DNA from: Eleusine coracana subsp. coracana
Taxonomy: Eukaryota; Streptophyta; Magnoliopsida; Poales; Poaceae
Direction of reading: 5' to 3'
Assembly: GCA_032690845.1 (NCBI GenBank)
Contig: CM064420.1
Location: 63,166,707-63,230,706, forward strand
DNA length: 64,000 nucleotides
The notes under the pieces are model-generated. The model saw only the letters and a list, made by a program, of their open reading frames with translations, had not been told where the DNA came from and made no database searches. The position numbers and the translations under genes were made by a program. This document shows, one piece after another, positions 25,158 through 37,800 of the stretch (its first letter is position 1; the number at the start of each line of letters is the position of its first letter).

Positions 25158-26008
25158 ATGGAGGAGCGCGAGTGCCACCGGTTCATGGTGCCGCCGCCGC
25201 ATCAGCAGTACGAGGAGCAGCTCCTGCACCAGCTGATGATGGTCGGCGGCGGCGGGGACCACCACGACCCCGGCGCCGCCGGGACGAAGGGGGAGAGGAA
25301 GCGGCGGTTCACGGAGGAGCAGGTGCGGTCGCTGGAGACGACGTTCCACGCGCGGCGGGCGAAGCTGGAGCCCCGGGAGAAGGCGGAGCTGGCGCGGGAG
25401 CTGGGCCTGCAGCCGCGCCAGGTGGCCATCTGGTTCCAGAACAAGCGCGCCAGGTGGAGGTCAAAGCAGCTCGAGCACGACTACGCCGACCTCCAGGCGC
25501 GCTACGACGCGCTGCGGGGCCGCGTCGAGGTGCTCAAGCAGGAGAAGATCGCGCTCGCCAACCAGGTTGCTAATTCATGATTTTATTTGCATGATTGTTG
25601 TTGCCACAACCCCACAACCGATGATGATTCGGGCTGCGTGTGCTGAATTGCTGATGATCCCTCTGCTGGAATGGTGACGATCTGCAGTTGGATGAGCTGA
25701 AGGGGAGGCTGAACGAGCGGCAAGACCAGAGCGCCAGCAGCTGCGACATCAACGGCGGCGGCACGGCCACGGCCTCCGAGGTGGACGACAAGAGGAACAA
25801 TAGCAACAACAACAGCGTCAGCAGCCAGGACGACACCGCCGCCATGGCGCCGATGACCGCATCGGAGGACTCTACTACGGCGGCAGCGGCCGCCGGGTAC
25901 TACGACGACGACGTCGCGTACTACGGAGGGGGCCTGACCGACCCGTTCTGCAACCCGCCGGAGCTGTGGGACGCGTGGCCGCTGCTCGAGTGGAACGCCG
26001 TGGCATGA
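25158..26008 (+). CDS. HD-Zip class I transcription factor, HOX22/HOX24-like
   Basis: Two exons (25158-25565 and 25688-26008, GT-AG intron of 122 bp) give 242 residues. The homeodomain covers about residues 46-104, with recognition helix QVAIWFQNKRARWRSKQ. A leucine zipper follows directly (from L105) and is interrupted by the intron after ANQ. The C-terminus is acidic and Ser/Asn-rich, and ends in an aromatic motif, PELWDAWPLLEWNAVA, which I recall almost unchanged at the end of rice HOX22 and HOX24 (gamma clade, ATHB7/ATHB12 group). Those proteins are nuclear, dimerise on CAATNATTG sites and are induced by ABA and drought. The ABRE-like sites at 24862 and 24962 agree with that regulation, which is inference. 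HD-Zip I genes are not targets of the miR166 encoded upstream. Confidence 0.95.
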
Positions 26009-26949
26009 TGAAAAAAGATAGGCGAACACGCGTATTTCTGTAACCATGTCCGTTGTCTATGTAGCGTACGTCTCTAGTGTACATTCATGTCGCTGCTGAT
26101 CAGTAGCTGTGTGGATCGATCCGGAGAGAGATCGACAGGAACAGAGATCAGAGGACTGGATGGTTAGATCATCAGCAGCACAATTCAGGACGCGACCGGC
26201 CGGCGCACCTAGTAGCGATGGATGGAATCGTGGAAGTCTCATGCACTGTACACCAGGTGGAAGAAAAAAACAAATTCATCCATCGGCCGGCCGGGGTCGA
26301 CGCGCGCGGTCGGCACCGTGGCCGACCTCGTGCTGCACATTAGAGTTCAATTCATGTTCGTCATGAAAGAGGCTTGAGAGCCCGTCTCGAGGTGTCGTTT
26401 CTAGTTTCCTGTGCATACTATAGCGTAACGTTATGGCACGAGCGAGCATGTTCTAGAGGACGCACGCGTCTATGTAGGCCATGGATATACAGCGCGTCCT
26501 TCGTCGTCGTTCGCGCCGGGGACAGGCAGACAGCGTCGCTGTCGCGGCAACAGGAGATGATCAGTTTTCTCGCTCGCAAGTTTGGAAGGTAGCAACCGAT
26601 CCGGGGGGCGTCGTGTCGCGCCACCGTTCGTTCCCGGGGCGCAATACAAAGACGGGGAAGGACAAGCAAAAGAAAGATGCGAGGGAGGGAGAGGGTGTCG
26701 CTGCGAGAGACCAAGGTGGCGAGAATTCGGAACCTTCTGGATGCGTGCCCGGCGGCCCTCAACGGGTGGTGGGGGAGGCGACTCACCGGACGTGAAAGCG
26801 ACGCCAAACCGAATCACGTGTACGCAAAATGTTCCGACGAGTTCGCGTCCCGGGGAATAATTCTAATTCTTTGGAGAAAATAGGATAGCGGGATCACGTC
26901 GCAGAGTAGTAGAGCTGACATCTGGAGGTGCAGGTTTCCGTATGATCTG

Positions 26950-26992
26950 CTAAAGTTTCCAGGGTTTTTTTTTTAGGAACTCTAAAGTTTCC
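26950..26992 (-). repeat. Micro-insertion flanked by exact 11-bp direct repeat
   Basis: CTAAAGTTTCC at 26950-26960 and 26982-26992 encloses 21 bases dominated by a T-run. Confidence 0.6.
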
Positions 26993-27160
26993 TGTTTCAA
27001 GTACGAGAGAAAGAACTTGTTTCGAGCTGTTGGCACGTCAGGACGACGACGTTTCTTTACTTTTTTTTCCCATTTGGATTATTATACCGCCAGATATGAA
27101 GATATCATTTGTAATTTATTTCGTTGTCCTTAGTATCTGTTCAATTTCCGTACAACAAAT

Positions 27161-27352
27161 TCATAAACGACAGCAAGCATCTTCATGGTGAAACCCGTAT
27201 ACCTAAATTCGAGTTTCCGGCTCAGTACGAATGCATGAGCAGCGAGAAGCATGTGGCAACTTTATCAGCCTAATCTCTCATGGATGTGCATTAGTAGCAC
27301 ACTAATATGGTGTGACTGTCGTGTTTCTAAGAAAAAAAAATCATAAACGACA
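27161..27352 (+). mobile_element. 168-bp retroposon-like insertion with 12-bp TSD
   Basis: TCATAAACGACA at 27161-27172 recurs exactly at 27341-27352. The 168 bases between (27173-27340) end in GTTTCTAAG followed by A9, like a short retroposon with its poly(A) tail abutting the second target copy. This is the longest member of the series of tail-type insertions in the window. Confidence 0.65.
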
Positions 27353-28132
27353 AATAGCGACTGCGATGGATGTGATGTTATTAGGACACAGAGCCTTTAC
27401 CGTCTCATCTACTCAACTCGGGAAAAGCTCCTTTTTCTCTTTATTAGGGCCTCTTTCAAGAGTAGACGGAAGTTTATTGCTGAATAAGTCAGCTGAATAA
27501 TCAGATGCTTTTTCGGAGCATTTTAATATTCTGCAGCACACAGACAAAAAAATTGGACCAGCATGTGATAAACATTCAAAGGCCAGGTGCTCTCGAAGCT
27601 CTTAGGGAGCAAGAAGAACCAACAAGGTGCCTACAGTGTCGACTTCCATGTGTTAACACACCCACTACTAGTTGTACGAAAAACAAAAGGCTGCGCTGTT
27701 ATTTCATATCAGCGACTCAACTTCGATATAGAGTTAAATTTTCACATAAACATCACATATATGGGAGAAAAAATAGTACAAGCTGGAATATTGTGCTAGA
27801 AGAGAAACTACATGTATTACATACAGTTCGATGCAGCGTGTCAATGGCCAATGAAGCCTTAAGATTGAATTAGTATTGAGGACCACAAAATTGTTCCTTT
27901 TTGGCGTAAAAAAATTTATCACAAACCTGACCTGCACAAGCAAAGTAGATAGAGCTAATAAGTATCAATGAAAGAATATAAATTTAGGACAGAAATAACG
28001 ATTATTACCTCTGTCATATCATGGAGCGAAGTGGTAAATCTATCAGCAAAAAAAAAAAGCGACTAAAATGATGTAACTATGTGCAGCAAAGACGCACAGC
28101 AACTGCTAAGCATCTTTAGAATGGAAACATTA

Positions 28133-31100
28133 CTATCTCTGTACATGCACTGTTAGTTCGGGTGATGATGTCTGCAGAACACTCTGTTGCTCATAGGAAA
28201 TGTTATTTTTGGTACTTGATTTCTCATTCTGAAGATATTCTAGATACTCCATTACGATTGGGTCAGTCCATGGACATCCAAATGGAGCTTCGTCACCAGC
28301 TACCCATCCAAGATGGCCACCCTGTGGTGTCACTATGAGTAGACAGTTCGGATTAGCCTGAAATAATAGGGAAAAAGACTCCTTAGTTGATGTTTAATTC
28401 TAATACAGCACCAAACAAGGAGCAATCGAGTAATTGACGGATCTGTTGCATCTATCAGTTTGAAGTTAGCATGTCACGTAAAATCTACAATTTGGCGTGA
28501 CTATCTAAAAAAAAGTCCAACTTAGGTTATTCTCTTTATGTTCAAGCTTAGAGTACTATATGTGTGTTTATATTATTTATGGTGACCTAAATAAGTTGAA
28601 ATGAACTTGTTCTAGGCCAGCAATGATTATATTATTTACAATGACTTTTTAATCTGACATTAGAACACAAACTAACGACAGTGCCCTGACCTGTAGTCCT
28701 TATATATGTGGTTAATGAAACAAAAAACCTCGATCCAGGTAATGATTATCCCTTTAGCCAAAGAAAATAATAAACTCTTACAGTTAACAAGAAAGAAGTC
28801 AAAATATGCAAGTAATAAAGCTCCACCGATTGAGATTCAGACCTATGTATGCATGCAACTTGTTAATAAACTCACTGGGATAGCTCATGGATTAGCATGA
28901 TATAGGATCAGTAGCGGCCTTATGCAACATATCAACACTGAAGAATCATTAGGTGAAACAGGAGAGTACCTTGATATCTTCTCTGGGAATTCCCCTCGAT
29001 GGTGCTATTGGGTCATTGTCCGCCTGCATATAATTAAGCTTATATTGAAGTTATAAGAGAAAATAGATGACATGACCTTCACAAAATATCCAAATTACTA
29101 CATTAACCATTGAACGGTTAAATCCCCCTCTTCTTGCCAAGGAATTACCATGCCACTTCTTTCTAGAGCTAAGCAGGCAATTTTACCACAAAACTCAACC
29201 AACTTTTACCAGTCCAGCCCTGTCTTTTGCAGTATCAGTTGTTCCTAATGCATAGTGTCTAGTGAAGCACAAAGAACTGATAGAGTTAAACTTTCACCTG
29301 TATGCATAGCAAGGGTATGCAAACATTCTTGATTGAATCTGAGCTGCTTGAATTGGAGTAATAGTCATCCACTGACTTGAAACCAAATGAAACTGCAAAC
29401 AGTTGGAGTGTCCTTTGAGTGTGGGGATGCAATACAACAGTACTGAAGATATTCATCCATTACAATTCAGTTAGAGGTCACTGCAAACCTCGCGTTAGCC
29501 CTTCATCAAAATCTCTAACAGTTTTTGCATTGGCTGCCTTCGGTATATCATATTCACCCTCCATTTCTTCAAAAAGGAGTGCATGCCTAAAATTTGATAA
29601 ATCTCCTAATGATAAGCTGTAGAATTCACTAAAGGAGCAAATGCCATTTAGATTTGATAAGTGAACACAAGTTATACTTCTTGAATATAGTCCTCAGGGC
29701 CCTAGCCAGTGCTTTATCATAGATGTTGTTAAACCCTTTGTGAAAATCTTCATCTGCAATCACCAAATTAAATGGATTGCACAAGGAGACTGCACCAGAT
29801 AGGGGGCACCCATCAGTTTCCTGCAAAACATATAACATTAGGTTATTAGCTGACCCAGTAAAACAATATTTGCAGCTTACATAATGTTATGCGGAGGGAG
29901 CAGGAGAAAAGGCATCAGGAGATAAAAATGACAGATTTAGCATATGGCAAGCACAACAATTAAGTGATTGATAGATCATCTATCACTTAAAAAATATTGA
30001 GCATGTGCGAGTTAACCATTAATAATTTTTTCTGCTACAGAAAGATGTGTAGCATGGAACTTTAAGTTAAACAGGAAACCCATGAATATGACAGTACACC
30101 AGAATTCTTGTAGGCCGCAGCTTTATCATCAACGGGTGCATAACTCACCTCGCCAAGGTAGTGCACAAGAATATTTGCTCCAAGAGACCAGCCAGCAGCA
30201 TATACATTAGCTTGGGGGTAACGGCTTAACACATGGTCAATAACTTGCCGGAGATCCCCAGTAAATGAAGCTGAATAGAACTGCACATGACAGAAGACGA
30301 CAATCAAAACATTTTTCAATAAAAATGAGATGGTCTATTAGAGTTTCTGAGTTCTGGCTTCCTGCTTTAACTTGCTATCTTTGCCTCCTTACTTATGCTA
30401 TACACTCCGTTAACATTTAGGTTTTCACAAGATGGATTTTCCAAAGGAGTTTGACACAAGACATTATGGCAAAAGATGATGACAGGCAACATCCATGCAG
30501 CACCACTTTAGCATTATGTATTGGAGTGGAGCTTACAATGTTCCTTTTTCCCATGAGTAAACAAATGGAGCTTAAAATGTTACGCCAGATAGATAATTTC
30601 AAGAAGAGTAAAGTGCATCATAGGTCCTTAAACTATTTAGGAATACTCATATAGGTCCATGAACTTTTAAACTGACCATTTTGGTCCCTAAACTATTTTT
30701 AGATGATCATCCAAGTCCACAAATTTTATAGTGACCCCTCAAAGTCCATAACCTATTTATATTGTGTCAATCAGGTCCACAACGTCGCCACTCATAAGCT
30801 CTACACGCGCGCCACGCGCGCCACCGCCGCCACACAACCGCTATCCACACGAGCATCACCGAACCTCCACGACAACACCAGCTAGCAGCAGCTGCGCTCT
30901 ACCAATTGCGTCCTTGCCCATCCATCTGGCCTCATTCATTCCTAAATAGTTTGAGGACCCACATGGTCACTTTGAGAGTTCGCGGACCTAGACGATCATT
31001 CCTAAATAGTTTAAGGACCTGCGGCGTATTTCACTCTTTCAAGAACATAAGGTTGACCCTTTGTTTTACTCGGGTAGCAAGCAGCAACAAAGTGAAACTT

Positions 31101-33362
31101 AATAAACTATTTTCTAGAGCAAATGTACAAATACCAAGCACTACAGAACAGAAATATGATCTTTATAGTCTGCTCATTGGCCACTGCTTATTCATATGGT
31201 TCATAAATCATAACAAGTGTCATGGTGCTCAATAGGTCACCAATGTCACATTTCCAGGAAAGATTAAACTAGGGCACAAATACAAAACGTTATGAGTTGG
31301 ATTTGATTAGTCAAATAGCAGAAATGTTGTGCTTGAGCTAGAAAGAAAGCTATTCTTAAACATACACTTTGATGCTGTTTCTCCTTTTCTTTTTCTGTTT
31401 TTGGTTCAAAACTCCCATTCTATCCCCCCGTTGACACTCAAAAAAAAAAAAAATATCCCATTCTATCAGGTTTTACCGAAAGTCAACTCTCAACCTCTGG
31501 CTAGTTTTCCAGCCAAGAATACCAAGTGCTGAAGGTTCCAACATATCATATTGGGGTCTGGAAGGCTTTTTCTAGGCAGCCTTACCCCTACTTTTGCAGG
31601 GAAGATTATTTGAACCTAACACCTCCGGACAGAAGCGGAAACCCTCTACCAATGCGCCAGGTTCGCCCTTCATTTATCATAGTAGATGCAAGCCCAAAAA
31701 ATGTTTGGATAGTTCACATATTTGATAGTTTGCAGGTAGAACATGACATGGACAAGTTAGCTAGAGGTGTCCAGTTCTGACTAGCTCGCCAAAATTACAA
31801 AGTTGTTCAATAGTCAACATATTGTTGTGCATTTTTACACAATCAAACAGTATAAATGATATCTAACACTTCTGATTGACAAGTATCAAAAGGTAAAAGC
31901 ATATTCCATTTAATGCGTCTTCTTTGTGTCTTTAAATGAATTATGGGGAGTATATCTAAGCTTAGCATATTAACCAAATATCATAAGTATTTTTTATAAG
32001 TAAATATCATAAGTATTTGAAATACCTTGGGTGTAGTCACAGGACTGTCTGCACATCCACGGCTATTAAATACCACAACACGCCATCCCTTGCTTCTAGC
32101 TCTTAGAAGCATATGCCTTACGTATGTATCATCACTCCCACCTGTTAGCCCAGGCTACAAAGGCATACAACTTAGATTATAATAGAGAACTTTTGGAGAT
32201 AACACTTTTTTTTTTCTTTCAGGCGAAAGATACTTCTGGACCATTTAGTTTAATTTATTAGATGCTCTTAATGAAATCAGCTATAATTCAGTTCCAAAGA
32301 ATTATGACAGAAATAGTACCATCAAATCCTAAACAGAACGAATCATGGAACTGAAACATTGAATATGATACATGTCCAAGACTTTTCATCATATTAGCAT
32401 TAGATGTCAATAAGTTATTCATTATGTATTGAATGCTTGATCAATACCTGTCAGTATGATTACACTTCACAATATAAAATGATTATGCAATTAGAACCAA
32501 AACCTATAAATCATAACATTGCAACGTTTTGAGATCCAAAATTCTCCATGAGTTTTCATACAATTGCAGCCTATTTCACCAAGCTATCTAAACCTGTACA
32601 GACTATATCTCAAATTTATGGTTACATATAAGGGAAAACGTATATTGCCATGTCCTAAAAAGTTAACCCCTCTGCAAAATCATTGTATACCCTTTTAAAA
32701 TTGGTAGTCAAACTCTTGCTGATCTCATACGGAAATATCACCATAGGCCCGCCCTTAATAACCAGGTATATGACAGGATAGCAAAATCGTAGCTACATTA
32801 CACGTTGCTACTCGTAGTCATCCAAAACATGCGAAAGCGAACCAAGTCCCAATCCCAGATTTCATTGGCATTGATTGAAGAGCATGTGGGTTCTGAGTGA
32901 GCGATGCCGAGCAAATGGAGCGGGAAGGAAGCACGGTACCAAGAGTACGAGCACCGGCGCGTCACGCGGGAGCGCGCGACCGTCGCCGCAGACCCAGTCG
33001 AGCGTGACGGCGCCGTCGTCGGGGGCGCGGAGGCACTCGCGCCGGAGCCTGACGTCGGGGAGCGACCGCGCGAACGCGGCGAAGATGGTCTCGACGTGGC
33101 GGTTCGACGCGACGACGGGGAACGGGCGGTATGGGGCGCGGAGGCTGGCGAAACCGGAGAGGAGGCCCCGGCGCGCGCCGGCGACCTCGAGGGTCGAGTG
33201 CGGGAGCGGGGGCGCCCCCTCCTCCCCGGTGCCGGCGCCAGGGACCGGGGCGGCGGAGGAGGAAGGGGACATGGCGGTGGTCGAGAGGAGGGAGCGGAGG
33301 CGAGGGGCGAAGCGGCGGGTGGAGGCGAGGAATGGGGATGGCGTGGGAACGGCGGCGGTCAT
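28133..33362 (-). CDS. EMB8-like alpha/beta hydrolase
   Basis: Eight exons on the minus strand (33362-32940, 32154-32026, 30280-30149, 29820-29678, 29586-29489, 29392-29298, 29023-28970, 28357-28133) join at GT-AG sites into a 432-residue frame. The fold signature is clear: an oxyanion-region stretch (PGLTGGSDDTYVRHML), the nucleophile elbow GWSLGAN with Ser216, the acid in ADNDPIAP (about Asp344) and His373 in GGHLGW, giving a full Ser-Asp-His triad. This layout matches the family of spruce EMB8 and yeast YMR210w-type acyl hydrolases; the substrate is unknown, probably an acyl ester. The Ser/Arg-rich first 30 residues could be an organelle transit peptide. Intron 2 holds a Mutator-type MITE, a SINE and two micro-insertions without harming the exons. 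Confidence 0.93.
30606..31036. mobile_element. Mutator-type MITE with 9-bp TSD
   Basis: A 431-bp element in intron 2 of the EMB8-like gene. TTTCAAGAA flanks it exactly on both sides (30597-30605 and 31037-31045). Its ends form an inverted repeat of about 40 bp: GAGTAAAGTGCATCATAGG... on the left, GAGTGAAATACGCCGCAGG... as the reverse complement on the right, both continuing into TCCTTAAACTATTTAGGAAT. The 9-bp duplication is diagnostic of the Mutator superfamily. It has no coding capacity. The interior has repeated phrases (AGTCCA..AA, GGTCC..AAAC) and a GC-rich core near 30800-30870. Confidence 0.85.
31413..31467 (+). repeat. Micro-insertion flanked by exact 12-bp direct repeat (intronic)
   Basis: TCCCATTCTATC at 31413-31424 and 31456-31467 encloses 31 bases ending in a run of 13 or more A. 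Confidence 0.65.
31515..31668 (-). mobile_element. Au-type SINE
   Basis: Read on the minus strand, the 5' end has a tRNA-like box A (GGCGCATTGGTAGAGG), a box-B-like GGTTCAAATAATC, then GTAGGGGTAAGGCTGCC. These are hallmarks I recall for the Au SINE family of grasses and other angiosperms. The 3' end (AACCTTCAGCACTTGG) also fits. The ends are approximate and no target duplication was recognised. Confidence 0.7.
31976..32017 (-). repeat. Micro-insertion flanked by exact 16-bp direct repeat (intronic)
   Basis: AAATATCATAAGTATT at 31976-31991 and 32002-32017 encloses only 10 T-rich bases, 9 bp from exon 2 of the EMB8-like gene. Confidence 0.55.
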
Positions 33363-34829
33363 TGGATTCGCCTGCTTTGAGTCGAGCTTGGACTCCTCTG
33401 CTTTCCGTCCCCTGTGGGGACAAGTCGGAGCCAGTAGATTCTAAAAAGAACAGGCCGGAGCCAGTAGGGATTGGTGGATTGATTGTTGCCACGTCACTCC
33501 TTGTGCGAGGACCAGAAGTGTGGAAACGACTGATGGAAGAAACTGGACCCATTCATACCTTGGGCTGGGCCGAGTTGGGCCAGTTCTCAGTTATCGGACA
33601 GCAGACAGCCCATTTACTATCATGGTCCTCTTAGTCTTAGCTGCATTGTTCTTCTAAAGAAAAAAAGGTCTCAGCTGCATTGTTCTAAAAAAAAAAAAAA
33701 AGTCTTAGCTGCATTGGTGCCAGGTGAATAGGTGATGCCTCTCAACTTCAGTAGTCTCTCCATCATCCTTGGAGAGACTACCTTTTCCTGCATATACTTC
33801 ACAAGCACATGTATGTATAATCGTATATGTGTGTTTTTTTTTCTCATCATCCTAAAACTATATAAAGTTCCAACCACATCCGTAAACATTGACACCTGAA
33901 CTAGCCCTTGTGGTGTGCTTGGTGACTGCAAGTTTTTTGCGAGGAATGAATATAATCTTAATACAACCAATAGTAACGACACTGTAAAGCTTACCTACTT
34001 CATTTTAGATAAAAACAAATAGCTTGTGGATAAGGATGCAGTAGCGTACATAAACCGCTCCGCTCGATCTTGATGTACTAGTAGCTTGCTTGAATGAAGT
34101 GAGCATACCAACAAACTGGGCTGCAGTGACGAGCGAGAGAGGTGGAGGCAATGCCAGCGTGCTCTAAACAATCTACAGCCAAATTAAATCCACATTTTCG
34201 TTCACAGCATGAATTTAAATCCAATCATTTTTGTTGGTTGCAGAGGATATTTCCAAATACAGAAGTCGGCGTCGTCCATTGTTTCTGTGGACGCCATCAG
34301 CTCGCCGCCCTGCACCGTCCGACGCGCCAAATATCTCCAGTGGCCCAGCCCCTGACAGCGTATCCAAATCTCTCACTGACAACGCACAAGGCAATAGCTC
34401 GTCCCCACCAATCCCGTTACGCCCGCCGTGCGATATCTCAACTAAACGGATAAGCCCCGTCCGCCCATGGTGGACAAGCAAGCGTGGGAATGCCACTGAA
34501 AGTGGGACCAATACGCGGTTGTTAGCGAGGACCCCATGTGTCATTGAAAAGTCAGAAATGTCACAGTGGGTTTAGGTTTTGCCTAGGAAGTTGCTGTAAC
34601 AACTTCCGTGTGACGGCGTGATACGTAACTAACGGCAACCCCCTTCCCTCCATCCCGTCTCGTCTGGGCCTCTTCCTCTGTTCCTAATCTCCCCCCCCTC
34701 CTCCTCGCGCCGACCCCTCCCCGTCGATTCCTCGACGCCACGCGCGCAGCAGCAGAGCGCGCCGAGCTCTCTGTTGCTGCTTCCTTACCCGTCGCGTTAT
34801 AGGGCTCGAAAGCTCGCCTAGAAACACCT
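33363..34829. other. Divergent intergenic region between EMB8-like and FtsH genes
   Basis: A 1.5-kb bidirectional spacer. It must contain the promoters of both genes; no TATA box stands out on either side. A triple 15-bp repeat with two A-rich inserts lies at 33634-33716. The last 200 bp before 34830 are C-rich, like a plant 5' UTR. Confidence 0.5.
33634..33716 (+). repeat. Nested double micro-insertion at one target
   Basis: GTCTTAGCTGCATTG occurs at 33634-33648, with one mismatch at 33668-33682, and again exactly at 33702-33716. Each gap is 19 bases, of the form TTCT(TCT)AA followed by A-run. The layout suggests two successive tail insertions at the same duplicated target. Confidence 0.6.
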
Positions 34830-37800
34830 ATGGCTTCCGCCGCCGTTGAAACCCTCGCCTCGCTTCCAATCGCATCGCCGTCTCGGTCGCTCCTCCGGCC
34901 CCTCCCCCGGCGACTCGCCGCCGCCGGGGGAGTCGCCCCATCGATCAGGATATCCGCCGTGCCGCCTCGGGGCCTTGGGTTCGCGCCCGTTCAGCGCCGC
35001 GTGCGCCGGTTCCCGCCGGCGGCGCGGGCGAACATCGAGCACGATGGCGATGGAGGTGCTTCAGGAAACGGCAAGGCGTCCTCGGCTGGGGACGGCGACC
35101 GCGACACGGGGGCGGAGCAGGGCGGTGATGGCACCAGCACGAGCTCCACGAGCGCGGCCGCCACGCCGCCGCCACAACCCTCGTCAAAGAGGGGCGAGAA
35201 TAAGTGGCGGCGGAGGTTGCTCAAGGGCGGCGGCGTCGGGCGGTGGCTTTGGGAGCCCATAGTGCAGGGGCGCGAGATGGGATTCCTCCTGCTCCAGCTC
35301 GGCTTCGCCATGTTTGCGCTGCGGATGCTGCGGCCGGAGATCACGCTGCCCGGCTCCGAGCCCCGTCCACAGACAACGTACGTCAGTGTCCCGTATAGTG
35401 ATTTCTTGGCGAGCATAGACAAGGACCAGGTGAAAAAAGTCGAGGTGGATGGGGTGCACGTCATGTTCAGACTCCGTCCAGAGATTGAGGCCCGTGTGGA
35501 GCCACCAACGCAGCGCGGAACAGATGTTGTAGTTGATAATGCTGGAGTTTCCAGGAGAATTATCTTCACGACAACTAGGCCAGTTGATATAAAAACACCA
35601 TACGAGAAGATGGTGGAGAACAATGTTGAGTTTGGGTCGCCTGACAAGAGGTCTGGTGGCATGCTCAATTCTGCCCTGGTAAGGCACCTATGCTTAAACA
35701 TCTTTGTGGAACAAATGCAAACTTTATATCTTGGAAATCAATGTAGACCAAGTAGTACAAAATAACATAGATCTAAGCTTGAAAATCATATCCATTTTTA
35801 AGCGTGAGTTCAGTTGTCTTGTGAGGAAGCACACTGGATATATAAACTACATGTCTGCCTTCTTAGGATTTCTGGTTCAATGCTCACTACATATGTCATT
35901 ATATATTTGTAAGAGACTAGAATCCAAATGATTGCAACCGATAAAACACGGCTTTGGTATAGTAACAATGCTCTAGCAAAGTGATATGTGTCAATGCTTT
36001 GCGTACAATAAAGTTGATGATTATAAGGTTTTCATAGTCATGATGTATCTTAGAAAATTCTTGCATATGTCAAAACAAGATTATGTTTGGCTTCAGCAAC
36101 TTCACCGTACAGGAGAAAGACATGTCCTCCTGTCATTTTTATATAGGTTGATAACATGAACAACTAATTTAGATGCTTCCTTATGCCATAATCTTGGACA
36201 ACAACCAAAATTATACGGATGAACTTTAGAAGGCAACTTCATTGTGAATATTCAAGATTGTACACAACTGCACGATAGTTTTAATTGTTGATCCTTGGAT
36301 GAAAAATCAGGTTGGAACTGGATGTTTATTGTTTAATATGAAGAACACTCTCAGTTTGTTCTCAAAACCTAACAAAAGAAATATATGAGGTTTTCTTAAT
36401 GTATAATATGGAATTGTAATTGATAATTATTAAACAGAAATTTAAGAGGATCCAAAGTAGGTGAAACATATCATCTACCAAGACATAACTTTGCTTGTTA
36501 TATATATTCTTGCAGGTTATATAACTAAATATATGCAAAGTTGTAGCGCTCTTCAGACTTACCTTTTAGCCTAATTACCCTCATCTTTTGTAGGTGGCAC
36601 TTATTTATGTTGTATTAATTGCCGTAGTTCTGCAGCGATTGCCAATAAGTTTTTCTCAGGTATGTCTGCTTGGTTTTACTTCAATGGACTGGTAAACATT
36701 TGGTAAATATATTGTTCCCATTATTATGCTTCATTTAACATATGTATGTCTTCTGTAAACTCAGAATACAGCGGGCCAGCTGAGGAATAGGAAAAATTCT
36801 AACTCTGGTGGAGCAAAAGTTTCTGAAAATACGGATATAGTTACATTTGCTGATGTGGCTGGAGTAGATGAGGCCAAGGAAGAGCTAGAAGAAATTGTGG
36901 TATGGGTCTAAGAAGAAATATGGTTTTATTCAACTAAAGGGAAATAGACTGTTCTATCATACTTTTGTTTTCCTTTTTTGCTCAGGAGTTCCTAAGGAAC
37001 CCAGATAGATATATTCGTCTTGGTGCTCGTCCTCCTCGTGGCGTCTTACTGGTTAGTTCAGCCTTTTCAGTTCTAGTAGGTGCTGCTTCAGAATCACATT
37101 GGATATCATGTCATAGTTCTTTATCTACAGATGGGACTTCCAGGGACTGGAAAGACACTTCTTGCAAAAGCAGTAGCAGGAGAAGCAGAAGTCCCATTCA
37201 TAAGTTGTTCAGCGAGTGAATTTGTGGAGCTATATGTGGGCATGGGAGCAGCTCGAGTGCGTGACCTGTTTGCTAGGGCCAAAAAGGAGTCACCGTCGAT
37301 TATTTTTATTGATGAGGTAACCTACTTTTCAAGGATGAAGTCTGTCTTCATGTACTCAAATATATGCTAATCGTTTTTGTTTGGCTTCTCTTTGTAGATT
37401 GATGCTGTTGCAAAGAGCCGTGATGGCCGATACCGCATTGTCAGTAATGATGAACGTGAGCAGACATTGAACCAGTTGCTCACGGTAGGACACTGGCAGT
37501 TTTTTTTTTTAATTTCCTATGTATTCATATTAGTTGCATTCCAATTCCTGAGCCAATTAAATCATCTTCCTAACCTTCTTTGGCTGAGAAGTGATTGTAC
37601 GCTCTCCCAAAGTTTTTTAAAAAGCTGAATTTTATCAGTTTGATTTTGAGCAGTTGAGCACACAATGCGTTAGTACTACAATACTTTTTTTACAATTAAT
37701 TCTGCTATCATCCATTTAGCTGTAGATAATTTTCAGTTTTTTCTTAGGAAATGGATGGATTTGACACCAACTCAGCTGTCATTGTATTGGGAGCAACAAA

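Larger units (their letters stand above)
26009..28132. other. Intergenic, 3' flank of the HD-Zip gene
   Basis: The 3' UTR of the HD-Zip gene is probably within 26009-26350. The rest has no recognisable gene. Two TSD-flanked insertions (26950-26992 and 27161-27352) are listed separately. Confidence 0.45.

Noticed and set aside
31580..31668. tRNA-like box A and box B on the minus strand
   Set aside because: The acceptor and anticodon stems do not form and the sequence continues into a SINE body, so this is an Au-type SINE and not a tRNA gene.
32875..33634. Plus-strand open frames of 158-189 residues, Arg/Gly-rich
   Set aside because: They overlap exon 1 of the EMB8-like gene on the other strand, where a conserved spliced protein is clear.
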